Source: Limiplasma sp958448555
Lineage (GTDB): Bacteria > Bacillota > Clostridia > Christensenellales > Aristaeellaceae
Length of the DNA: 55,891 nt
Direction: 5' to 3'
Assembly: GCA_958448555.1 (NCBI GenBank)
Contig: CAUDEL010000013.1
Span: forward strand, 1-55,891
The position numbers and the translations under genes were made by a program. Of the stretch, positions 16,528 through 25,790 are shown piece after piece (within the stretch, counting starts at the first letter, position 1; each line of letters starts with the position of its first letter). Below the pieces are notes generated by a model. It had not been told where the DNA came from. It saw nothing but the letters and a program-made list of their open reading frames with translations, and did no database searches.

Positions 16528-17508
16528 ATGATCCCACAGGAGAAGATCGAGTCCTTTTTTGAGACGGTAAAAGCCATCAAAGCCGAGATCGCCAGGGAGA
16601 TCATCGGTCAGGAGCGCGTGGTGGACCAGCTTCTCACCGCGCTTGTCGCGGGCGGCAACGTGCTTTTGGAGGGCGTGCCGGGGCTGGGCAAGACGCGGCT
16701 GGTGCGCACGCTGTCGGATGTGTTTGACCTGCCCTTCAGCCGCATCCAGTTCACCCCCGACCTCATGCCCGCCGACATCACCGGCACCAACATCATCGTC
16801 AAAACCGACGCGGGCAACGAGTTCCGCTTTCGCGAGGGACCGCTGTTCGCCTCGATCGTGCTGGCCGACGAGATCAACCGCGCCACCCCCAAGACCCAGG
16901 CGGCGCTTCTGGAGGCCATGCAGGAGCACTCCGTGACGGTGGCGGGCGAGACGCACAGGCTCAAAGAGCCCTATTTCGTGCTCGCCACCCAAAACCCCAT
17001 GGAGCAGGAAGGCACCTATCCGCTCCCGGAAGCGCAGCTCGACCGCTTTATGCTCAAGATTCTGGTGGACTTCCCCAGCCTGGAGGAGCTTGCCGAAATC
17101 GTGGGCCTGACCACCGTTCCCCAGACGTCGCACGCCCGGCGCGTGGCGGATGCCGAAACGCTCATGAGCCTTCGCGCGGTGACGCAGGAGGTGCCCGTGG
17201 CTCAGGCCGTGCGGGATTTTGCGCTGCGGCTGGTCCTGGCCACGCATCCCGAGATGGAAGGAAGCCCCGAGCTTGTCCGGCGCTGTGTGCGCTTTGGCGC
17301 AAGCCCCCGCGCGGCCCAGGCGCTGATTGCGACCTCGCGGGCCAGGGCGCTGATGAACGGGCGCTACAACGTGGCCTTTGAGGACATCGAGGCCGTGGCG
17401 CCCGCGTGCCTGCGGCACCGCATCGCCCTCAGCTTTGAGGGAATGGCGCAGGGCGAGACGGTCGAGGGCGTGATCGCCTCACTGCTCAAACAGCTTCCGC
17501 GCAGCTGA
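16528..17508 (+). CDS. MoxR-family AAA+ ATPase
   Basis: A 326-aa chaperone-like ATPase: Walker A GVPGLGKT (49-56), Walker B IVLADEIN (110-117), sensor 1 LATQNP (152-157), and the C-terminal AAA lid. MoxR proteins usually act on VWA-domain partners, inserting metals or remodelling complexes. Three such partners follow in this operon. Start 16528 is 10 nt from AGGAGG; ATG 16519 is too close to it. Confidence 0.93.
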   Translation: MIPQEKIESFFETVKAIKAEIAREIIGQERVVDQLLTALVAGGNVLLEGVPGLGKTRLVRTLSDVFDLPFSRIQFTPDLMPADITGTNIIVKTDAGNEFRFREGPLFASIVLADEINRATPKTQAALLEAMQEHSVTVAGETHRLKEPYFVLATQNPMEQEGTYPLPEAQLDRFMLKILVDFPSLEELAEIVGLTTVPQTSHARRVADAETLMSLRAVTQEVPVAQAVRDFALRLVLATHPEMEGSPELVRRCVRFGASPRAAQALIATSRARALMNGRYNVAFEDIEAVAPACLRHRIALSFEGMAQGETVEGVIASLLKQLPRS

Positions 17509-17528
17509 GGCGGGGAAGGAAAGCGGCG

Positions 17529-18380
17529 ATGCTGAGCGATACATTTTTGAAACGGCTGGACGCGCTGGCGCTGCGCATGCGTCATCCGGCCGCCGGAGGC
17601 GCCGGGGGGCTGAGGCGCTCCCGCGCGCTGGGCGCGAGCGTAGAATTTTCGGACTTTCGCCAGTATGCGCCCGGGGACGACATCCGGCGCGTGGACTGGA
17701 ACGCCTATGCGCGCTTTGAACGGCTGTTCCTCAAGCTTTTCATGGAGGAGCAGGAGCAGCGCGTGCATCTGATCGTGGACGCGAGCGCCTCCATGGATTT
17801 TGGAAAATGGGAGCCTGCGCGCCAGCTTGCGCAGACGCTGGGCTATCTGTGCCTGTGCGGCGGCGACAGCGTGACGGTTTTGGTCCTGGGCGAAGATGGG
17901 GAGCGCCATACGCGGCCCCTTCGCGGGCGGCACAGCTATCCCGAGCTTTCGGCATTTTTGGAGGCGGTTCGGCCCGGGGGGCGCGCCTTGATTGAAACGG
18001 CTGTGCCAGCTCTCGGACTTATGGGCGGCAGGGGCGCCAGCGTGCTCATCAGTGACCTGATGGACGGCTATGAGCAGGCGGTGCTGTCCCTGATCTACCG
18101 AAAGCAGGAAACCAGCGTTTTGCAGATTCTCAGCCCCGAGGAGTGGGAGCCGCAGATCGAGGATGCGTCAGAGCTGTATGACAGCGAAACGGGCGAACGC
18201 TTTCTCACATCGGGAGGGTACGACGCGCTCAAACGCTACCGGGAGACCGTCCGCGCTTTTGTCGGAGACGCTGCCGCTTTTTGTCATGCCCATGCCGCCT
18301 GTCACAGCCTGATTATCCCGGAAAATCCGTTTGAAGATCAGCTTATCCGCGCACTCAGCGCGGCCGGGCTGATCGCCTGA
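17529..18380 (+). CDS. DUF58 protein (VWA-like)
   Basis: A 283-aa cytoplasmic protein with the DUF58 core FSDFRQYAPGDDIRRVDWNAYAR (~40-62) and a metal-site-like DASAS at 84-88 inside a VWA-like fold. DUF58 genes regularly follow moxR. It is a likely direct partner of the ATPase upstream, 20 nt away. Unlike many homologues it lacks N-terminal transmembrane helices. Confidence 0.9.
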   Translation: MLSDTFLKRLDALALRMRHPAAGGAGGLRRSRALGASVEFSDFRQYAPGDDIRRVDWNAYARFERLFLKLFMEEQEQRVHLIVDASASMDFGKWEPARQLAQTLGYLCLCGGDSVTVLVLGEDGERHTRPLRGRHSYPELSAFLEAVRPGGRALIETAVPALGLMGGRGASVLISDLMDGYEQAVLSLIYRKQETSVLQILSPEEWEPQIEDASELYDSETGERFLTSGGYDALKRYRETVRAFVGDAAAFCHAHAACHSLIIPENPFEDQLIRALSAAGLIA

Positions 18381-18404
18381 ACAACCGACGAGGGGAGCAA
18401 CGTC

Positions 18405-20171
18405 ATGGAATGGCTGAATCCCGCCGGCGCATGGGCGCTGTTGGGCCTGATCCCGGTGATTGCGCTCTATATTCTCAGGCGCAGGGCGCGGCGCGTACCT
18501 GTGCCCAGCCTGCTTCTATGGAAAAAGATGGAGGAACGTACCCGGCAGAGCCGGCCTTTTCAGCGCCTGCGCAGTCAGCTTCTTTTATGGCTTCAGCTGC
18601 TGATGGTGGCGCTGTTTGCGCTGGCGCTCATGCGGCCGGTCAGCGCGGGGGGCGCCCGGGGAGAGAGCCTGTTCATTTTTGATCTGTCAGCGAGCATGCA
18701 GACGGTGGACGGTATCGGCCGTTCCCGGCTGGACGAGGCCAGGGAACGGGCGCTGGAGATTCTGGACGGCATGCGGGACGGGGATGCGGTGACGGTGCTC
18801 GCCGCCGGCAGTGCGCTCACGCCGCTGGTGTCCAGCAGCACGGATCATGCGCTGGCCCGGCGCGCCATGGAGAACATGAGGGCCGGAAACGGCGGGGCGG
18901 ACCTCTCGGGGGCGCTGTCGCTGGCCGCGGCGATGCTCAGGGAGAGCCCTTCTCTGCGCGTGTACGTGTTTTCCGACAGCGAGGTAGAGCTGCCCCAGGG
19001 GATGGCGCGCATCGCGGCGGGAGAGGGGGCCGCGAACGTCAGCCTTCTGGGACTGAGCCTCCAGACGGAGGAGAACACGGCTTTTGCGCGTGTCGTGAGC
19101 TGGGGCGGGGATGTGGAAGCGACGGTGGAGTGCTATGTGGAGGGCGCGCTGTGCGATGTGCGCACCGTCGCGCTGAAGGCCGGGGAGAGCCAGGGCGTGC
19201 TTTTGAGCGTCCCCGCGGGCACGCGGAGCGCGATGGCCCGCGTCTCGCCGGGCGGTGCGCTCGTCGCCGATGACGCGCGCTGGGCCGTGAGCGGCAACCA
19301 GCGGCAGTATACGGCGCTGCTGGTCACGGAGGGCAATGTGTTTCTGGAGCAGGCCATCAGGCTCCGGCCGGAAATCACGCTGGTGCTGGCGGACCCTCAG
19401 GACGTCCAGGCCGCCTCGGACTGCGATCTGTATATCTACGACGGCGTGCTTCCACAGGAGCTTCCCAGGACGGGTGCCGTCTGGGCGATCAATCCCCCGG
19501 ATGGGGTCGCGGGCATCACGCCCCTGCCCGACGGGGAAACAGCCGGATTTCTGCGCGCGGGCGCAGGGGAGGAAGCGAGGGCGATTTGCGAAAACCTGCT
19601 GCTCACGGATGTCGCCATCCGCTCTTTCCGGCCGCTGGAGGGCGGCGTGCCGGTGCTTACATCCCAGGGCGGGGCGCTGCTTTCGGTCAATCCCGAAAGG
19701 CGGGTGGCCGTTTTGGGCTTTGATCTGCACGAGAGCAACCTGCCTTTGAAGGCGGACTTCCCCGTGCTGACCCAAAACCTGCTCGCCTGGCTGCTGCCGG
19801 ACGCGGACGCTTCCGTCGAGGGCGTCTCCTGCGGCGAGAGCGTCTCGTTCACCCTGGACGCGCGCACGGTATCGGCCCGGGTGGAAACGCCTTCCGGGCG
19901 GGTGGTCACGCTGGAGAACGCGGCGTTTTCGGAGACGGACGAGATCGGGATCTACCGCCTGAGGGAGACGCTGGAGGACGGCGGGGAGCGCGTGACGGCG
20001 TTTGCGCTGCACATTCCGCAGGCGGAGTGCGACACCCTCACCGTGCCCGCCTCCGTGCAGGGCGAGGCGGCGCAGAATGAGGCGGGCTACCGTGAGTGGA
20101 CGCTGTGGATCGTGCTTGCGCTCTTTGCGCTGATGCTCGTGGAATGGGGGGTGAGCCGGCGTGGGACTTGA
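18405..20171 (+). CDS. BatA-like membrane protein with VWA domain
   Basis: A 588-aa protein. The N-terminal BatA region has two helices (NPAGAWALLGLIPVIALYILRRRARR and LLLWLQLLMVALFALALMRP), followed by a VWA domain with metal-site motif D93LSAS97 and a long extracytoplasmic region. One C-terminal helix (LWIVLALFALMLVEW) anchors it. Homologous to Bacteroides aerotolerance (Bat) proteins. It overlaps the next gene by 11 nt. Confidence 0.88.
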   Translation: MEWLNPAGAWALLGLIPVIALYILRRRARRVPVPSLLLWKKMEERTRQSRPFQRLRSQLLLWLQLLMVALFALALMRPVSAGGARGESLFIFDLSASMQTVDGIGRSRLDEARERALEILDGMRDGDAVTVLAAGSALTPLVSSSTDHALARRAMENMRAGNGGADLSGALSLAAAMLRESPSLRVYVFSDSEVELPQGMARIAAGEGAANVSLLGLSLQTEENTAFARVVSWGGDVEATVECYVEGALCDVRTVALKAGESQGVLLSVPAGTRSAMARVSPGGALVADDARWAVSGNQRQYTALLVTEGNVFLEQAIRLRPEITLVLADPQDVQAASDCDLYIYDGVLPQELPRTGAVWAINPPDGVAGITPLPDGETAGFLRAGAGEEARAICENLLLTDVAIRSFRPLEGGVPVLTSQGGALLSVNPERRVAVLGFDLHESNLPLKADFPVLTQNLLAWLLPDADASVEGVSCGESVSFTLDARTVSARVETPSGRVVTLENAAFSETDEIGIYRLRETLEDGGERVTAFALHIPQAECDTLTVPASVQGEAAQNEAGYREWTLWIVLALFALMLVEWGVSRRGT

Positions 20172-22827
20172 GTTTGAGGCGCTTTGGGCGCTTATGCTTT
20201 TGCCGGTGGGCCTGGCCGCCGTTTGGCTCATCGACCGGCGCTATTGCGTGCGCCGGGCATCGCTTCGCCGGCGGGTCACGCTGGGCGTGCGGCTGCTTCT
20301 GTGCGTCGTGCTGGCGCTGGCCGCCGCGGCGCCCTCGGTGCCGGGCGCCTCAGGCGCGGCGCAGCGCTGGGTGGTGCTTGACATGTCCGATTCCACCCGC
20401 CAGGCGCAGGACGGCGCGCAGGCGGTGACCGCCCGCGCCCTTGCGGACCTGCCCAAGGGGCAGCAGGCGGGCGTGATCGCCTTTGGAGCCGACGCCATGG
20501 TGGACGTGCCGGCCGCCGCTGCGCCCGTGTTCACGGGCGTCAACGCGGGGGTAGACCGCTCGGGAAGCGACCTGGACGCCGCGCTTCGCCTGGCGGCGGC
20601 GCTGATGCCTTCCGGGGGCAGCGGTGGCGTGACCGTGCTCAGCGACGGAAAGGCCGCGCTGTCCGACGCGACGATTGAAATGCTGGCGGCCGCGGGCATA
20701 CGCGCGGACGTGCTGCCGCTGGAGGGCGGAAGCGGTCCGGACGCGCAGGTCAGCGAGCTGACGGTCCCTTCCGAAGTTTATGAGGGGCAGAACGTCCCTC
20801 TGCGCGTGCTGATTGACGCGAACGCGGACATGACGGCCACGCTGGTGCTGTATCAGAACGGCGAGCCCACCGACACGCGCGAGGTGGCGCTCAAGGAGGG
20901 CGAGAACCGCTTCGCCTTCACCGTCGCGGCGCAGAAGGCCGGCGGGATCATCTGCGAGGCGCGGCTGGTCAGCGCTCAGGATACGCTCAGCCAGAACAAC
21001 CGCCTCAGCGCCTATACGCGCGTGCTTGGCACGCCGGCGGTGCTGGTGGTGGAGGAGGGCGGCACGGCCGGCGCGCTGTTCTCGGCGGCCGGGATGCGCG
21101 TGGAAAAGCTGTCCCCCGCACAGATGCCCTCCGGCGCGGAGGGCTATCTGCCCTATGACGCCATCGTCCTCAACAACATCGACTACGACGCCGCCGCGCC
21201 CAAACAGTGGCAGGCGCTCGATCAGGCCGTCCGCACGCTGGGGCGCGGCCTTCTGGTGCTGGGCGGAGACGCCAGCTACGCTTTGGGCGGCTACCGCGGC
21301 ACGCTTCTGGAGGAGCTGCTGCCCGTGACCATCGACGTGCGCGACAAGCAGCGCATGCCGTCTTTGTCGCTGGTGATCTGCATCGACAAGTCGGGCAGCA
21401 TGACCGCCGGGCAGTTCGGCACCACCCGCATCGAGGTGGCCAAGGAGGCCGCCATGAGCGCCACGGAGGTGCTCGGTCCGCATGACAACATAGGTGTCAT
21501 CGGCTTTGACGACACGGCCAAATGGGTCGTTCCCTTTCAGGACGTCCAAAATCTTTCAGATATTCAGAGCATGATCGGCACTTTGCGCGCGGACGGCGGA
21601 ACCGCGTTCTACTCGGCGCTGGACGAGGCATACCGAGCGCTTTCGGCGGCGCAGACGCCCCAGAAGCACGTCATCTTCCTGTCCGACGGGCAGCCTGCCG
21701 ACACCGGCTTTGAGGAGATCGTCCTGGCCATGCGCAAGTCCGGCATCACGCTGACCACCGTGGCCGTGGGCGGCGATGCAAACGCCACGCTCATGCAGTT
21801 GCTTTCCACGCTGGGCGGCGGACGCGCCTATGAGGTAGGGGAGTTTGACAACATTCCCAAAATCTTTACCAAGGAAACCATGCTCGTCAGCGACAGCTAC
21901 GTGAAAAACCGCACCTTTACCCCCGTGATCCTGGAAAGCGAGGCGATGGCGGGATTTCAGGGCCTGCCCCAGGTGGACGGCTATCTGTGCACCGCGGAAA
22001 AGCCCACCGCCACCGTCACCCTGACCAGCGATACCGATGAGCCGCTCCTGGCCTGGTGGAACGCGGGCGCCGGCAGGGTCGCCGCCTGGACCAGCGACGT
22101 GGAGGGCGGCTGGACGGGCGCCTTCATGGCCTGGACCGACGCGCCGCGCTTCTTCGGCGGGGTGCTCAGCCGACTGCTTCCCGGCGCCACGCGGGAGGGC
22201 CAGCTGGAAACGCAGGTCGAGGACGGGACGGTTCGCATCCGCTATGCGCTCCAGGGGCAGGAGGCGTCCGGCACGGCGGAGGCGACGGTCGCCCTGCCCG
22301 ACGGCACGCAACGGACCCTCCGGCTGGACGAGACCGCCCCGGGCCTTTATGAGGGCGTTCTGGAGGCGGCGCAGGAGGGCGCTTATGCCGTTCGCGTGTC
22401 CTACACGGGCAGCGACGGCACGGCGCACACCCAGGAGGGCGGCGCGGTGCGCGGATTCTCGCAGGAGTATGATTTGCGCCTGGAAGGCGACCAGAGCCTG
22501 GAAAATCTTGCGGCCCGCACGGGCGGCCGCGTGCTGACGGGCGAGGCGGGCTTCTGGGACACCCCCGTTTCACCGGCGCGCGGGCGGCTTAAGCTGCAAA
22601 TTCCGCTGCTGGTGCTCGCGCTGATGCTGTTTCTGCTGGACGCGGCGCTTCGCAGGCTGCCGTGGGAGGAGGCGCTGGCGGCGCTTGCGCGGCGCGGCAG
22701 CGCGAAAAAGGAAGAGAAAAAGGCGCAGAGCCCGCCTCCCAAGGGCCCGGACCGCACGCAAAGCCAGGCCGCGCAGGACACGGCCAGCGCCCTTTTGGCC
22801 GCCAAGCGGGCGCGCAGGCAAAAATAA
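20161..22827 (+). CDS. Large VWA-domain membrane protein
   Basis: An 888-aa protein starting at GTG 20161. It has two N-terminal helices, a first degenerate VWA-like half, an amidotransferase-like segment (AQMPSGAEGYLPYDAIVLNN), a canonical VWA domain with D409KSGS413 and GGTAFYSAL, a beta-rich domain, one C-terminal helix and a charged cytoplasmic tail (KKEEKKAQ). It is the last gene of the operon. Together with the BatA-like protein it offers metal-dependent adhesion sites on both faces for MoxR to act upon (inference). Confidence 0.87.
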   Translation: MGLEFEALWALMLLPVGLAAVWLIDRRYCVRRASLRRRVTLGVRLLLCVVLALAAAAPSVPGASGAAQRWVVLDMSDSTRQAQDGAQAVTARALADLPKGQQAGVIAFGADAMVDVPAAAAPVFTGVNAGVDRSGSDLDAALRLAAALMPSGGSGGVTVLSDGKAALSDATIEMLAAAGIRADVLPLEGGSGPDAQVSELTVPSEVYEGQNVPLRVLIDANADMTATLVLYQNGEPTDTREVALKEGENRFAFTVAAQKAGGIICEARLVSAQDTLSQNNRLSAYTRVLGTPAVLVVEEGGTAGALFSAAGMRVEKLSPAQMPSGAEGYLPYDAIVLNNIDYDAAAPKQWQALDQAVRTLGRGLLVLGGDASYALGGYRGTLLEELLPVTIDVRDKQRMPSLSLVICIDKSGSMTAGQFGTTRIEVAKEAAMSATEVLGPHDNIGVIGFDDTAKWVVPFQDVQNLSDIQSMIGTLRADGGTAFYSALDEAYRALSAAQTPQKHVIFLSDGQPADTGFEEIVLAMRKSGITLTTVAVGGDANATLMQLLSTLGGGRAYEVGEFDNIPKIFTKETMLVSDSYVKNRTFTPVILESEAMAGFQGLPQVDGYLCTAEKPTATVTLTSDTDEPLLAWWNAGAGRVAAWTSDVEGGWTGAFMAWTDAPRFFGGVLSRLLPGATREGQLETQVEDGTVRIRYALQGQEASGTAEATVALPDGTQRTLRLDETAPGLYEGVLEAAQEGAYAVRVSYTGSDGTAHTQEGGAVRGFSQEYDLRLEGDQSLENLAARTGGRVLTGEAGFWDTPVSPARGRLKLQIPLLVLALMLFLLDAALRRLPWEEALAALARRGSAKKEEKKAQSPPPKGPDRTQSQAAQDTASALLAAKRARRQK

Positions 22828-22892
22828 TGCGAAATCTCATCGTTTTCTCATAAAGCTCTTTGAAAATCCTCAAGACATTCCGGCGCAAATTG

Positions 22893-22901
22893 TGGTAAGA
22901 T
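22893..22901 (+). promoter_or_regulatory. Extended -10 promoter for the DUF4342 gene
   Basis: TGG-TAAGAT with a poor -35 AAGACA (22872-22877, 18 bp away). The core GTGGTAARAT recurs before proS and rpsO. Confidence 0.5.
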
Positions 22902-22970
22902 GACATCGTTCCCGGGAGCGTGTTGCGATGCCGAGGCTCCCGGAGAAACGTGCACAAGGAGGCTGGAAGC

Positions 22971-23603
22971 ATGTCAAAATATACCTTTGAGGACATCGAA
23001 ATCCTCAGACAAAAAAGCGGCATTTCCTATGAGGAGGCCGTCAATCTCCTGGAGTACCACAACGGAAGCCTGGCCCGCGCGCTGGTGGATCTGGAGAAGA
23101 ACGGCCGGCTGAAAACCGGGAAGCCGTCCGGGGACGAGCACAAAAACATCAAGGGCGCCTTCAACTTTCTCTATCGCCTCAGGCTCAAGGTCCGAAAGGA
23201 CGAGGCCGTGGTCGTCAACCTCAGCTCGCTGTTTGTGATCCTGGCGCTGATTACCGCGCCGCACCTGGTCATCATCGGCCTGATCGTATGCCTGGTCCTA
23301 GGCTACCGCATCAACATCGACCGAAACAGCCGCGAGTTTTCTTCCGACACCTTTGACAGCATGGTCAAAAATGCGAAGGACAACGTCCAGCATACCGTTT
23401 CCAGCTTCGCCCAGCAGTTTTCCCAGGGCGCGGGCAAGGAGAACAAAACCGGGGGAGACGCGGCGCAGGACCGCCCTGCGCCCCCGCCGCGCACCGAAAG
23501 CGCCGCCAGCGGAACCCGCCCCGTGAACGTGCAGTTCCCGGACGGCGGCAGCGTGGACGTGCGAGATGACGGCGACGGCTATCATGAGGCCGATATCCGC
23601 TGA
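22971..23603 (+). CDS. DUF4342 protein (UBA-like domain plus membrane hairpin)
   Basis: A 210-aa protein. Residues 1-45 look like a UBA/TS-N three-helix fold (FEDIEILRQKSGISYEEAVNLLEYHNGSLARAL). A hydrophobic hairpin (~79-112) follows, then an acidic and Pro-rich tail. The combination matches the DUF4342 family, which has no known function. Start ATG 22971 has AAGGAGG 10 nt upstream. It stands alone between a promoter and a terminator, upstream of a two-component system. Confidence 0.8.
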   Translation: MSKYTFEDIEILRQKSGISYEEAVNLLEYHNGSLARALVDLEKNGRLKTGKPSGDEHKNIKGAFNFLYRLRLKVRKDEAVVVNLSSLFVILALITAPHLVIIGLIVCLVLGYRINIDRNSREFSSDTFDSMVKNAKDNVQHTVSSFAQQFSQGAGKENKTGGDAAQDRPAPPPRTESAASGTRPVNVQFPDGGSVDVRDDGDGYHEADIR

Positions 23604-23608
23604 CCCGG

Positions 23609-23636
23609 AAGGGTCCCGCAGAGACGGGGCCCTTTT
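23609..23636 (+). terminator. Terminator after the DUF4342 gene
   Basis: AAGGGTCCCG pairs with CGGGGCCCTT (one T-G wobble) over a 6-nt loop and ends in TTTT. Confidence 0.75.
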
Positions 23637-23671
23637 GGCCTGTATTCAGACAGAGAAATGAGGAACGCAGC

Positions 23672-24352
23672 ATGAGCAAGATACTCATCGTCGAGGACGA
23701 GGTAAAGATCGCCCGGTTTGTGACGCTTGAGCTGGAGCACGAGGGCTATGAGGTGCGCGCGGCCCACGACGGGCGAACGGGCCTTGCGATGTGCGAAACC
23801 TGGCAGCCGGACCTGATGATTCTGGACCTGATGCTGCCCGAGCTCAGCGGCATCGAGGTCTGCCGCCGCCTGCGCCAGAGCAGCGACGTTCCCATCATCA
23901 TGCTCACCGCCAAGGATGACGTGAGCGACAAGGTCATGGGGCTGGACATGGGCGCCGACGATTACATGACCAAGCCCTTTGCCATTGAGGAGCTGCTGGC
24001 GCGCATCCGCGTCAACCTCAAGAAGCACCGCGTGGACCGTGCGCGGGACACCGGCGCGCGCACGGCGGGCCAGCTTCGCATCGAGCCGGCCAGCTACAGC
24101 GCCAGCTTTGCCGGCGAGGCCATCATGCTGACCAAGAAGGAGTTTGACCTGCTCAATTACCTTTGGCAGCACGAGGGCGCGGCGGCCACGCGCGACGAGC
24201 TGCTCAGCAACGTCTGGGGCTATGAGTTTGCGGGGGATACCAATATCGTGGATGTGTACATCCGCTACCTCCGTCAGAAGATCGACGACCGCTTCGGCAT
24301 CAAAACCATCCATACCATCCGGGCGGTTGGCTACATGTTCCGCTATGAGTAA
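23672..24352 (+). CDS. OmpR-family response regulator
   Basis: A 226-aa protein: receiver domain with phosphoacceptor Asp52, acidic pair Glu8-Asp9, Thr in MLTAKDD and Lys in TKPF, then a winged-helix DNA-binding domain (LTKKEFDLLNYL, NIVDVYIRYLRQKID, RAVGYMFR). Its stop overlaps the start of the kinase gene, so the two form one signalling pair. Target genes are unknown; the neighbouring capA-like and MATE genes are candidates only by position. Confidence 0.95.
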   Translation: MSKILIVEDEVKIARFVTLELEHEGYEVRAAHDGRTGLAMCETWQPDLMILDLMLPELSGIEVCRRLRQSSDVPIIMLTAKDDVSDKVMGLDMGADDYMTKPFAIEELLARIRVNLKKHRVDRARDTGARTAGQLRIEPASYSASFAGEAIMLTKKEFDLLNYLWQHEGAAATRDELLSNVWGYEFAGDTNIVDVYIRYLRQKIDDRFGIKTIHTIRAVGYMFRYE

Positions 24353-25787
24353 GAAAAAGAAGGAAAAAACGGCCTCCCGCGCGCCGGATGCGGACTGGCC
24401 GCTGGGGAAAGCCGGGCGGAAGGGCGAAAGCGGCCTGGACCGCTTTTCCCACGCGGTACACGCGACCCTTGTGAGGCTGATGAGCAACCTGCGGCTGTCG
24501 CTGACCCTGAGGATCGCGCTGCACTTTGCGGGCCAGCTGCTTTTGACCACCGTGCCCGTGCTGGTGGTGGCGATGGGGGCCCTGTGCGTGGCGCAGGTGC
24601 CCGCCGCGGACCGGGCGCTGGAGGCGCTGAGCGCGCTTACCCCGGGGAGCGATGGGGTCTTTGCTTCCGCGGACCTGGAGGGCCTGCCCTTTACGGAGGC
24701 CTACCTCCTGCCGGAGCCGTTTGACGGCGGGCTTGCCGGGCTGACGCAACGGCTCGTCCTCCTGTTTTCCGACTTTGAAAAGGACGGCCAGCTTCGCGTG
24801 CTGCTCTATGCCGACACCGCGGCAGGCGGCGCGGCGGCCGCCTATCCGGTGGACGACCTGGCGTACACCATGACGGTCCTGTTCTGGACGCTCCTTTGCC
24901 TGGACCTGTACCGGGTGAGCTATTTTCTCACCCGTCGGGACCGGCTGAACCGCCGCGTCCTCAAGCCCATCACCGACATGGCGCAGACCGCCGCCGCGCT
25001 CAGCGCCAACAACCTCAGCGACCGCATCAGCGTCGAAGGCGCGAAAAACGAGCTCAAGGACCTGGCGCTCGTCATCAACGGCATGCTCGACCGCATCGAA
25101 CTGAGCTACAACAGCCAGAAGCAGTTTGTCAGCGACGCCTCCCACGAGCTGCGCACGCCCATCGCCGTCATTCAGGGCTATGTGAGCATGCTGGAACGCT
25201 GGGGCAAGACGGACAAGGCCGTGCTGGACGAGGGAATCAGCGCCATTTCCCAGGAGGCGGCCAGCATGAAGGAACTGGTGGAGCGGCTTTTGTTTCTGGC
25301 GCGCCATGACAAAAAGACGCTCATGCTGGAGATGGAGGTCTTTGACCCCCTGGAGGTCATGAGCGAGGTGCACCGCGAGGCAAAGCTGCTCTCGCCCGTT
25401 CACCGCTTCGAGCTCTCGCCCGCCCAGAACGCCCGCGTCAACGCGGACAAGGGCATGCTCAAGCAGCTCATGCGGATTCTGGTGGACAACGCCATCAAGT
25501 ACACGCCCGAAGGCGGAAGCATTACGCTGGGGGTCAGGCGCGACAGCCGCACCTGCTACCTCAGCGTCACCGACACCGGCGCGGGCATCTCCGCCGAGGA
25601 CCTTCCCAAGGTGTTTGACCGCTTCTACCGCTGCGACGAGGCGCGCAAATCACAGACCAGCGGGCACGGGCTGGGATTGAGCATCGCGCGCATCATCGTG
25701 GCGGCGCACGGAGGGCATCTCAAGGTGCGCAGCAAGGTGGGCGCGGGCACGACGTTTACCGCCTGCCTTCCGCTGGAGCGGGGATGA
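24345..25787 (+). CDS. Sensor histidine kinase
   Basis: A 480-aa membrane kinase: a basic N-terminus, first helix ~57-82, a ~90-residue extracytoplasmic sensor region, second helix ~172-195, HAMP domain (~205-255), dimerisation/phosphoacceptor motif with His267 in DASHELRTP, and an HATPase domain with N-box, DTGAGIS and GHGLGLSIA. It overlaps the response regulator gene by 8 nt. The unusually long Lys-rich cytoplasmic start is odd, but no later start has a better ribosome binding site. Confidence 0.93.
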   Translation: MSKKKKEKTASRAPDADWPLGKAGRKGESGLDRFSHAVHATLVRLMSNLRLSLTLRIALHFAGQLLLTTVPVLVVAMGALCVAQVPAADRALEALSALTPGSDGVFASADLEGLPFTEAYLLPEPFDGGLAGLTQRLVLLFSDFEKDGQLRVLLYADTAAGGAAAAYPVDDLAYTMTVLFWTLLCLDLYRVSYFLTRRDRLNRRVLKPITDMAQTAAALSANNLSDRISVEGAKNELKDLALVINGMLDRIELSYNSQKQFVSDASHELRTPIAVIQGYVSMLERWGKTDKAVLDEGISAISQEAASMKELVERLLFLARHDKKTLMLEMEVFDPLEVMSEVHREAKLLSPVHRFELSPAQNARVNADKGMLKQLMRILVDNAIKYTPEGGSITLGVRRDSRTCYLSVTDTGAGISAEDLPKVFDRFYRCDEARKSQTSGHGLGLSIARIIVAAHGGHLKVRSKVGAGTTFTACLPLERG

Positions 25788-25790
25788 GCC

